Shown: positions 1 to 5,219 of the stretch, piece by piece
Layout: every line of letters begins with the position of its first letter
How positions within the stretch are numbered: position 1 is the first letter of the stretch
NCBI GenBank assembly: GCA_027438535.1
Contig: DAIAMA010000084.1
Coordinates: 1 to 6,171, forward strand
Origin: a bacterium
Lineage (GTDB): Bacteria; Pseudomonadota; Gammaproteobacteria; Burkholderiales; Thiobacteraceae
Length of the DNA stretch: 6,171 nucleotides
Direction of reading: 5' to 3'
Program-made: the position numbers and the translations under genes
Notes under the pieces: generated by a model
The model's database searches: none
What the model saw: only the letters and a program-made list of their open reading frames with translations
What the model was told of the DNA's origin: nothing

Positions 1-2
1 GT

Positions 3-80
3 GCGAGTAAGTCCCCACCTTTTGTGGATGTCAGGGTAAAATCCGTGCTGCAATTGCAGCGCGTACTCGATAAGCTATAG
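3..80 (+). CDS. Possible 3' end of an unidentified upstream gene
   Basis: One frame is open from the window edge to a TAG at 78-80 and would give a C-terminal tail of about 25 residues ending [11 protein letters not shown]. The other two forward frames stop early (TAA at 37-39 and 8-10). The distance from this stop to the slmA start (22 bases, with a good ribosome binding site between) is typical of an operon, which is the main reason to list it. The tail is too short to recognise a family, and it could be a chance open frame. A perfect 14-base palindrome at 47-60 lies inside it. Confidence 0.25.
   Translation, partial: ASKSPPFVDVRVKSVLQLQRVLDKL
47..60. repeat. Perfect 14-bp palindrome upstream of slmA
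   Basis: GCTGCAATTGCAGC is self-complementary over 14 bases and lies 42 bases before the slmA ATG. It could be a dimeric-protein operator or a small hairpin. It does not match the known SlmA binding site. No function is assigned. Confidence 0.3.
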
Positions 81-91
81 CAAAAAACTCT

Positions 92-98
92 GGGAGGA
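92..98 (+). promoter_or_regulatory. Ribosome binding site of slmA
   Basis: GGGAGGA lies four bases before the ATG at 103. This strong Shine-Dalgarno match fixes the slmA start and shows that the translation signal of the broken gene is still intact. Confidence 0.7.
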
Positions 99-102
99 GA
101 CC

Positions 103-565
103 ATGGCAGGCAAAAGCGGCGAACGCAAAACCCAAATTCTACAAACGCTGGCGCAAATGCTGGAGCAGCCTAGGCCGGAGAAAATCACGACCGCAGCGCT
201 GGCGGCGCGGCTCGATGTGTCGGAAGCCGCGTTGTACCGCCATTTTGCCAGTAAGGCGCAAATGTTCGAGGGGCTGATCGAGTTTATCGAACAGACCTTA
301 TTCAGCCTAATTAACAAAATCAACGCGGACGAAACCGACGGCATGCGCCAGCTCGATGCGATTTTGTCCCTGCTCTTGGGCTTTGCGCAAAAAAAATCCG
401 GGCATGACGCGGGTCTTGATCGGCGATGCGCTGGTGCATGAAAACGAACGGCTGCAATCCCGCATCAATCAATTGCACGACCGCATCGAAGCGACACTGC
501 GCCAATGTTTGCGCGTCGCGGCCACGGAAAACGCCGTGCCCACGGAGCGCGATACCAATGCCGTG

Positions 566-574
<9 letters not shown>
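103..574 (+). pseudogene. slmA: Broken slmA: nucleoid occlusion factor, TetR family
   Basis: SlmA is a TetR-fold DNA-binding protein that blocks FtsZ assembly over the nucleoid. The N-terminal helix-turn-helix is clear ([21 protein letters not shown] at about residues 28-48), followed by [15 protein letters not shown], a strong SlmA match. The frame read from 103 stops at TGA 439-441 after 112 residues because the A run at 389-396 has eight A's. With seven, the frame continues as [18 protein letters not shown], then [15 protein letters not shown], as in intact SlmA. Homology then ends near residue 157 (about 574), where sequence antisense to a HAD hydrolase begins; about 40 C-terminal residues of a roughly 198-residue family are missing. 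So there are two lesions: a frameshift and a 3' truncation. The 112-residue product would keep the DNA-binding domain but lack most of the dimerisation and FtsZ-interacting part. The homopolymer frameshift could be a sequencing error; the truncation is harder to explain that way, except as a misassembly. Confidence 0.8.
389..396 (+). other. A8 homopolymer at the slmA frameshift
   Basis: Eight consecutive A's fall where the conserved SlmA reading requires seven (codons CAA AAA AAT CCG). Removing one A restores the family sequence downstream. Runs of this length are known sites of polymerase slippage and of sequencing error, so the lesion may be real, tolerated by transcriptional slippage, or technical. 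Confidence 0.75.
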
Positions 575-1539
<965 letters not shown>

Positions 1540-1565
1540 TTAAGGATAGGAAGGAAAACAGCCCT

Positions 1566-1571
1566 ATTTTA
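1566..1571 (-). promoter_or_regulatory. argB: Candidate -10 box of the argB promoter
   Basis: On the minus strand TAAAAT matches the sigma-70 -10 consensus at five of six positions and lies 35 bases upstream of the argB ATG, downstream of the hsp20 terminator. The element 17 bases further upstream (TTTCAT) is a poor -35. argB needs a promoter in this spacer because the terminator of the gene behind it lies immediately upstream. Confidence 0.35.
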
Positions 1572-1602
1572 ATACCTGAGCGAGCATGATGAAAGCGGAC
1601 AA

Positions 1603-1630
1603 AAATAAGGCGGCTGGCGCCGCCTTATTT
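1603..1630 (-). terminator. Intrinsic terminator of hsp20
   Basis: A perfect 12-bp inverted repeat (AAATAAGGCGGC / GCCGCCTTATTT) with a 4-base loop begins 15 bases past the hsp20 stop. Read leftward, the stem ends in TTATTTTT, giving the U-rich tail expected of a Rho-independent terminator. It separates hsp20 from argB, which reads the same way. On the other strand the tail is poor (TTATTTCATC), and no rightward gene needs it. Confidence 0.85.
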
Positions 1631-1645
1631 CATCTCGCCACAGCC

Positions 1646-2080
1646 TTATTGAATGGTGAGCTTCTTCGCGGCCGCGGCAGCTTTCTTCGGTAAGGTCAAT
1701 TCCAATACACCATCGGTGTATTTGGCTTGGGCCTGCGCTTCGTCGATCTCGCTGCCGAGGCTAAAGCTGCGTGCCACGCGGCCATAGTAGCGCTCGGCGT
1801 GGATGACTTTTTCGCCTTCTTTCTGCTGCGTTTCCTGCCGCGCTTCGGCGCTCAGTGAAACAACATTGCCGTCAATCGAGACTTGAATGTCGTCTTTTTT
1901 CACGCCGGGAATTTCGGCTTTTACCACATAGGCTTGGTCATTCTCCGATACATCCATTTTGATCTCGGGCACTTTGGGCATGCCCTCATAACGCATCGGG
2001 CGCACCAAAAAACCCTTGAATAAATCGTCGAATACGCTGTCGATATTAAACGGATCATAACGCGTAACGTTTGCCATCAT
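1646..2080 (-). CDS. Small heat-shock protein, Hsp20/alpha-crystallin family
   Basis: This is an ATP-independent holdase chaperone that binds unfolding proteins in the cytoplasm. From the ATG at 2080 it has 144 residues: an N-terminal arm (TRYDPFNIDSVFDDLFKGF), an alpha-crystallin domain from about residue 38 to 135 with AYVVKAEIPGVKKDDI and the signature YTDGVLELTLPK, and a short C-terminal tail whose LTI fits the (I/L)-x-(I/V) motif used in oligomer assembly. An AAAGGAGT ribosome binding site lies 5 bases before the ATG at 2080; a second ATG at 2077 gives one residue less. The frame is open further upstream to 2140, but that extension is not conserved-looking and has no ribosome binding site, so it is rejected. 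Expression is probably from an RpoH-type promoter at 2155-2183, with termination at 1603-1630, so the gene is monocistronic. Confidence 0.95.
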   Translation of the reverse strand: MMANVTRYDPFNIDSVFDDLFKGFLVRPMRYEGMPKVPEIKMDVSENDQAYVVKAEIPGVKKDDIQVSIDGNVVSLSAEARQETQQKEGEKVIHAERYYGRVARSFSLGSEIDEAQAQAKYTDGVLELTLPKKAAAAAKKLTIQ

Positions 2081-2154
2081 CACTGACTCCTTTCGATTTA
2101 TCAGGAACACAAGAAACACCGTTGCCGGTGCGATTCTCAAGCTGTCTTGCTACC

Positions 2155-2183
2155 TAAATTGGTATGGCAATCTGGATTTCAAG
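2155..2183 (-). promoter_or_regulatory. RpoH (sigma-32) type promoter of hsp20
   Basis: On the minus strand CTTGAAA (2183-2177) is a full match to the sigma-32 -35 element. After a 13-base spacer, ACCAATTTA (2163-2155) matches the -10 consensus CCCCATTTA at seven of nine positions. Transcription would start near 2147 and give a leader of about 65 bases before the hsp20 ATG. The match and the heat-shock product support each other. Confidence 0.7.
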
Positions 2184-2189
2184 AGGGGG

Positions 2190-2199
2190 CAAGCGCTTG
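2190..2199. repeat. Perfect 10-bp palindrome in the divergent hsp20/sigma spacer
   Basis: CAAGCGCTTG is self-complementary and sits just upstream of the hsp20 -35 box and 38 bases before the ATG of the sigma gene. It does not resemble the CIRCE or ROSE heat-shock elements. It could be an operator for either gene or a chance palindrome. Confidence 0.25.
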
Positions 2200-2225
2200 T
2201 ATTTTCAATGCCAAGCCGTTAGATT
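2197..2225 (+). promoter_or_regulatory. Weak candidate promoter of the sigma-factor operon
   Basis: TTGTAT (2197-2202) and TAGATT (2220-2225) are separated by 17 bases and match the sigma-70 boxes at three and four of six positions. If used, transcription would start near 2232, only about five bases before the sigma ATG, so the mRNA would be nearly leaderless; that would fit the lack of a Shine-Dalgarno there. The CTTGTA at 2196-2201 recurs before hvfA (3114-3119), so it might instead be part of an ECF -35. Confidence 0.2.
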
Positions 2226-2236
2226 GGCGCCTCGTC

Positions 2237-2824
2237 ATGGCTAACTCACCTCCTACCTGCGATCCGGCCGCCTGGCTCACCGAGCATGGCGATTACCTCT
2301 ATCGCTACGCCCTGCTGCAACTGCGCGACGAGGCAGCGGCCGAAGACGCGGTACAGGAAACCTTATTGGCTGCCCTGGGCGCCTGGGCGCGCTTTTCCGG
2401 TAAGTCATCGGTGCGAACCTGGCTCACCGGCATTCTCAAGCACAAAATCCTCGACCTCTTTCGCAGCCGCGCCAAGGAACCGCAATTCACGCCCGCGAGC
2501 GACGACCCGGAGGCCGAACTGGCGCTGCTGGAACAAGCGCTATTCGACGCCACCGGCCATTGGGCGCACCCCCCTCGCACCTGGGGCGATCCGGAATCGA
2601 CCCTGGAACAGCAGCGCTTTTGGGAAACATTCATCCGCTGCCTGGAGGAACTCGCGCCTACCCACGCACGGATATTTCATTTGCGCGAGATGGAAGGCCT
2701 GGGTACCGATGAAATTTGTAAGGAACTGGAAATCACCTCGACCAATTGCTGGGTCATGCTGTATCGCGCACGCTTAGGCTTGCAGCAATGCCTGGAAACC
2801 CGCTGGGGCGGCCAACCGGCTTAA
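2237..2824 (+). CDS. ECF-type RNA polymerase sigma factor of the HvfABC cluster
   Basis: An alternative sigma factor that would direct RNA polymerase to metal/stress promoters. From the ATG at 2237 it has 195 residues. Region 2 spans about residues 17-80: YLYRYALLQLRDEAAAEDAVQ for core binding, then SSVRTWLTGILKHKILDLFR for -10 melting. A longer than usual linker contains GHWAHPPRTWGDPESTLEQQ. Region 4 spans about 140-188 with TDEICKELEITSTNCWVMLY as the -35 recognition helix. The GHW..PP..WGDPE linker and TDEICKEL..T..N.WVML are typical of the sigma subgroup found with DUF692 operons, such as RpoQ of the Cupriavidus gig cluster. The frame is open upstream to a TTG at 2147, but the residues before 2237 are unlike the family. 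No clear ribosome binding site precedes 2237, so the start is moderately sure. The stop (TAAGGAG) contains the ribosome binding site of the next gene, implying coupling. Confidence 0.93.
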   Translation: MANSPPTCDPAAWLTEHGDYLYRYALLQLRDEAAAEDAVQETLLAALGAWARFSGKSSVRTWLTGILKHKILDLFRSRAKEPQFTPASDDPEAELALLEQALFDATGHWAHPPRTWGDPESTLEQQRFWETFIRCLEELAPTHARIFHLREMEGLGTDEICKELEITSTNCWVMLYRARLGLQQCLETRWGGQPA

Positions 2825-2828
2825 GGAG
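2823..2828 (+). promoter_or_regulatory. Ribosome binding site deciding the anti-sigma GTG start
   Basis: AAGGAG overlaps the stop codon of the sigma gene and lies six bases before GTG 2835. It supports the unusual GTG start and translational coupling of the two regulators. Confidence 0.7.
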
Positions 2829-2834
2829 ATCAAG

Positions 2835-3098
2835 GTGTTGTCATGTAAAGACGCCAGCCGTTTGGCCTCGCAGTCGCAGGACCGGCGGCTCGGCTTAAGA
2901 GAAAAAATCGGCCTGCGGCTACATCTGTGGATATGCGACCGATGCCGGATATTTTTCCAGCAATTGCGGATGATTCGTCATGCCTGCCGGAGGATCGAGG
3001 AATCCGAGGAAATGCACGCCCATGCCGCGGCCTTATCGCCGGACGCAAAGGCGCGCATTTTGCAGGAGCTGCGATCCAAACAAGACGACGCGCATTGA
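2835..3098 (+). CDS. Small soluble zinc-finger anti-sigma-like protein (zf-HC2 type)
   Basis: An 87-residue protein with GTG start, ten bases after the sigma gene. It contains Cys4, then His30-x3-Cys34-x2-Cys37 (LHLWICDRC), the C...HxxxCxxC arrangement of zinc-binding anti-sigma (ZAS) domains. The family-typical start SCKDASRL and the following amphipathic helix (RIFFQQLRMIRHACRR) fit proteins encoded directly after this kind of ECF sigma. There is no transmembrane segment, so it would act in the cytoplasm. By analogy with ZAS proteins it would hold the sigma factor inactive and release it when the Cys/His site is oxidised or its metal is displaced, for example by copper or gold; this is inference. 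Some zf-HC2 proteins in this context may act as sigma cofactors rather than inhibitors. Confidence 0.85.
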   Translation: MLSCKDASRLASQSQDRRLGLREKIGLRLHLWICDRCRIFFQQLRMIRHACRRIEESEEMHAHAAALSPDAKARILQELRSKQDDAH

Positions 3099-3167
3099 TC
3101 CAAGCGGATTTGACTTGTAGCACAATCGGGCGGATTTCGCTCTTATTCAATCACTCATGGAGTTAAT
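3099..3167 (+). promoter_or_regulatory. Spacer before hvfA with probable promoter and ribosome binding site
   Basis: At 69 bases this is the longest gap inside the cluster and the natural place for a promoter driving abundant precursor synthesis. GGAG at 3160-3163, five bases before the ATG at 3168, is a good ribosome binding site. CTTGTA at 3114-3119 is also found upstream of the sigma gene (2196-2201) and may be part of a shared ECF -35 element, but I could not align a matching -10 at constant spacing. Confidence 0.4.
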
Positions 3168-3548
3168 ATGAACAGCAAAAAAACCCGCCTCACCCTTGCC
3201 CTCGGCTCCGCTTTCGCGGTATCGTTCGCCGCCGCGCCGGTCGCCAGCGCCGCGGGAAACCCCTTCGGCATGCAACCATTGAAGAGCGGCTATTTGCTCG
3301 CCGATGCCAAAATGCAAGACGGCAAGTGCGGCGGCAAAAAAACGGATACCAAGGCCAAGGAAGCCAAATGCGGCGGCAATATGGAAAAAGACGCCGCTGC
3401 CGGCAAAATGCAGGACGGCAAGTGCGGTAATGCCGCCAAGATGAAAGACGGCAAGTGCGGCGAAGGCAAGTGCGGCTCCATGAAAGCCAAAGACGCCAAG
3501 CGCGGCGGCAACATGGGCGGCAAAGCCGCGCCGGCCGGTAAGCAGTAA
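3168..3548 (+). CDS. hvfA: HvfA-family secreted copper-binding RiPP precursor
   Basis: A 126-residue low-complexity peptide. Residues 1-28 form a Sec signal peptide (KK start, hydrophobic core, VASA then cleavage before AGNPFG). A conserved segment NPFGMQPLKSGYLLADAK (31-48) follows, then a Lys/Gly-rich repeat region. Five Cys residues (54, 68, 86, 97, 102) all lie in a (D/E)(G/A)KCG motif: DGKCG, EAKCG, DGKCG, DGKCG, EGKCG. A sixth copy, DAKRG at 109-113, has Arg112 instead of Cys. In the HvfA family the Cys of EGKCG motifs is converted by an MNIO enzyme into an oxazolone/thioamide pair that binds Cu(I); related bufferins carry thiooxazoles. Product chemistry here is inferred from the neighbours HvfB and HvfC. 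The mature peptide is expected in the periplasm or outside the cell, protecting against or capturing copper. Asp-type motifs predominate over the Glu type. No other Cys occurs, not even in the signal peptide. Confidence 0.92.
   Translation: MNSKKTRLTLALGSAFAVSFAAAPVASAAGNPFGMQPLKSGYLLADAKMQDGKCGGKKTDTKAKEAKCGGNMEKDAAAGKMQDGKCGNAAKMKDGKCGEGKCGSMKAKDAKRGGNMGGKAAPAGKQ
3309..3461 (+). repeat. hvfA: Internal repeats encoding K-M-x-D-G-K-C-G in hvfA
   Basis: A 24-base unit occurs at 3309-3332, 3405-3428 and 3438-3461, encoding KMQDGKCG, KMQDGKCG and KMKDGKCG with few silent or conservative changes. The near identity at DNA level suggests recent expansion by unit duplication. The intervening EAKCG (3360-3374) and EGKCG (3462-3476) units are more divergent. 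Confidence 0.8.
3501..3538 (+). other. GC-rich potential hairpins at the 3' end of hvfA
   Basis: GCGGC/GCCGC (3517-3521 and 3525-3529, loop AAA), the alternative pairing CGCGGC/GCCGCG (3501-3506 and 3525-3530) and the palindrome CCGGCCGG (3531-3538) lie just before the hvfA stop. No T tract follows, so this is not an intrinsic terminator. It could stabilise hvfA mRNA or limit read-through to hvfB, but high-GC coding sequence produces such pairings by chance. Confidence 0.3.
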
Positions 3549-3568
3549 TACGGCAAGACTCCCGCAAC

Positions 3569-4417
3569 GTGCGTTCTTACGAACTCCGCGGCGCGGGTCT
3601 GGGCTTTCGGCGCGAACTGCTCGATGCGTTGAAAGCCCAGGTGCCGAGCGCCATCGATTTTTTTGAAATCGCGCCCGAAAACTGGATCGATTTCGGCGGC
3701 GCCGCCGCGCGCGACTTGCGCGCTTTCACCGAACGCTACCCTTTTGTTTGTCACGGCTTGTCGCTATCCATAGGCGGCCCGAGCCCACTGGACGAGATGC
3801 TGTTGAAGCGCATCAAATCGTTCATGCGCGTGCATGGGATTCGACTCTATACCGAACACTTATCGTATTGCAGCGACGATGGGCATTTGTACGATCTGCT
3901 GCCGATTCCTTTTACCGGGGAAGCGGTGCGCTATGTCGCGGCGCGCGTGAAACGCGTACAGGAAATTCTGGAAACCCGCATTGCGCTGGAAAATGCTTCA
4001 TTCTACGTGATGGCGCCGATCGCCGAAATGGACGAAGCGGCATTTATCCGCGCCGTCATCGAAGAAGCGGACTGCCTGCTGCACTTGGACGTGAACAATG
4101 TCTACGTGAACAGCGTCAATCACCGCTACGATCCGGTCGAATTTCTGCGTGGCATGCCCACCGAGCGCATCGTCTATATGCACATGGCGGGCCATTACAC
4201 CGAAGCCGCAGATTTGCTCGTCGATACCCATGGCGCGGATGTGATCGATCCCGTGTGGGCGCTGCTCGATCAAGCCTATGCCTTGCACGGTGTGCACCCC
4301 ACGCTGCTGGAGCGCGATTTCAACATTCCGCCGCTTGGCGAGTTGATGCGCGAAGTCGAACAAATCGCGCATATCCAAACGCGGCATCGTCATGCGCGAC
4401 GCATCCACCGCGCCTGA
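3569..4417 (+). CDS. hvfB: HvfB: MNIO (DUF692) multinuclear iron RiPP maturase
   Basis: A 282-residue TIM-barrel enzyme of the MNIO family, which uses a two- or three-iron centre and O2 to oxidise Cys residues of precursor peptides. Family landmarks in order: RGAGLGFRREL at the start, FFEIAPENW (31-39), CHGLSLSIGG (61-70), the metal-ligand region EHLSY (96-100), ALENAS with Glu141, LLHLDVNNVYVNSVNH with Asp174, Asn177 and His185, MHMAGH (204-209), DTHGADV (219-225) and LERDFNIP with Glu248. These His/Asp/Glu residues match the expected metal ligands, so the enzyme looks active. The start is GTG at 3569, only 20 bases after the hvfA stop and without a clear Shine-Dalgarno, which would keep the enzyme scarcer than its substrate. 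The 3' end overlaps hvfC by 26 bases. The expected substrate is HvfA, acting in the cytoplasm before export. Confidence 0.95.
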   Translation: MRSYELRGAGLGFRRELLDALKAQVPSAIDFFEIAPENWIDFGGAAARDLRAFTERYPFVCHGLSLSIGGPSPLDEMLLKRIKSFMRVHGIRLYTEHLSYCSDDGHLYDLLPIPFTGEAVRYVAARVKRVQEILETRIALENASFYVMAPIAEMDEAAFIRAVIEEADCLLHLDVNNVYVNSVNHRYDPVEFLRGMPTERIVYMHMAGHYTEAADLLVDTHGADVIDPVWALLDQAYALHGVHPTLLERDFNIPPLGELMREVEQIAHIQTRHRHARRIHRA

Positions 4418-5165
4418 ATTCCAAGCTTTCCAGCTCGCGCTCGCGCGCCATATCCGCGATCCGAAAGCGCACGCGCGGCCCGCGGGCGTACCGGCGCGGC
4501 GCATGCGGATTTACAACGAACTGCTGTACAACAACCTCGAGAGTTTTTTGCTAGCCTGTTTCCCGGTGCTGCGTCAAATATTGGGCGCGCGCAAATGGGC
4601 TAAATTAGTACGCGAATTCTTCGCCGAACATCGCTGTCATACGCCCTTCTTTCGCCAGATTCCGGATGAATTCGTGCAATACGTGCAAACCGAGCGCGGC
4701 ACGCGCCCAGGCGACCCGGCATTCATGCCGGAACTGGTTCACTACGAATGGATAGAGTTAGCCCTGTCGGTCTCCGACCAAGAACCACCGCTGCGGCGCA
4801 TCGACCCCGCGGGTGACTTGGCCAGCGGCCACCCGGCGTTAAATCCGGTACTGGCGCTGCTGCAATACCGCTATCCGGTGCATCGCATCGGGCCCCGCTA
4901 TAAATCGCGCACGCCACCGGCGCAGCCCACCTACCTGCTGGTATTTCGCGACCGGGATTTTCATGTCGATTTCATAGAATTGAATCCGGCTTCCGCGCGC
5001 CTGGTCGATCTGCTGCGGGAGAATAAGCGCAGCGGAGAAAATCTCCTGAAAAAGATCGCGCAAGAATTAAAGCATTCCGATCCGCGCGCCGTAATAGAAG
5101 GGGGCTGGCAAATCCTGCGCGAGTTGCGCGCGACTGGCGCTATCCTCGGTACCTGGATACGGTAG
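4392..5165 (+). CDS. hvfC: HvfC: DUF2063 partner protein of the MNIO maturase
   Basis: A 257-residue protein with an N-terminal DUF2063 domain (about residues 8-100: EFQAFQLALARHIRD, MRIYNELLYNNLESFLLACFP, LVREFFAEHRCHTPFF, IPDEFVQYV). A C-terminal domain like that of the neisserial NGO1945 protein contains the characteristic LLQYRYPVHRIG near residue 160 and a sensible C-terminal helix region. DUF2063 was first labelled DNA-binding, but in MNIO clusters these proteins recognise the precursor peptide and form a complex with the HvfB-type enzyme. It starts with ATG 4392 inside the hvfB 3' end; the overlap of 26 bases implies translational coupling and near-equal amounts of both proteins. There is no membrane segment. 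Assignment is by motif pattern and context, without alignment. Confidence 0.92.
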   Translation: MRDASTAPEFQAFQLALARHIRDPKAHARPAGVPARRMRIYNELLYNNLESFLLACFPVLRQILGARKWAKLVREFFAEHRCHTPFFRQIPDEFVQYVQTERGTRPGDPAFMPELVHYEWIELALSVSDQEPPLRRIDPAGDLASGHPALNPVLALLQYRYPVHRIGPRYKSRTPPAQPTYLLVFRDRDFHVDFIELNPASARLVDLLRENKRSGENLLKKIAQELKHSDPRAVIEGGWQILRELRATGAILGTWIR

Positions 5166-5219
5166 CGCGGTACGCTCCCGCAGGCGATCCGGCCCTCAAC
5201 TTATTTTGCTTGGCTGGAT
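5166..5219. other. Spacer between hvfC and the sensor gene
   Basis: These 54 bases hold no hairpin with a T tract and no convincing promoter boxes or Shine-Dalgarno site. The sensor gene downstream is therefore probably read through from the hvf cluster or served by a promoter I cannot recognise. Confidence 0.4.

Noticed and set aside
320..565. Extension of the leftward HAD frame to 320
   Set aside because: Beyond about 566 it is antisense to slmA and carries no HAD motifs; only the first roughly 26 codons are real HAD sequence.
2081..2140. Longer hsp20 start at 2140
   Set aside because: The added residues are unlike the family, there is no ribosome binding site, and they would cover the strong site before ATG 2080.
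2147..2236. Longer sigma-factor start at TTG 2147
   Set aside because: The 30 extra residues do not look like a sigma N-terminus, they span the hsp20 promoter, and the start codon is a TTG without a Shine-Dalgarno.
3309..3476. CRISPR-like or regulatory DNA repeat
   Set aside because: The repeats are in frame, of uneven spacing and encode the KCG motifs of the precursor, so they are protein repeats.
3168..3548. Metallothionein
   Set aside because: The isolated KCG motifs, Sec signal peptide and adjacent MNIO/DUF2063 genes fit a modified HvfA-type precursor rather than a cytoplasmic metallothionein with CxC clusters.
3190..3754. Two long leftward open frames opposite hvfA, one Arg/Cys-rich
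   Set aside because: Both are shadows created by the repetitive Gly/Lys codons of hvfA on the other strand; neither has a ribosome binding site or family resemblance.
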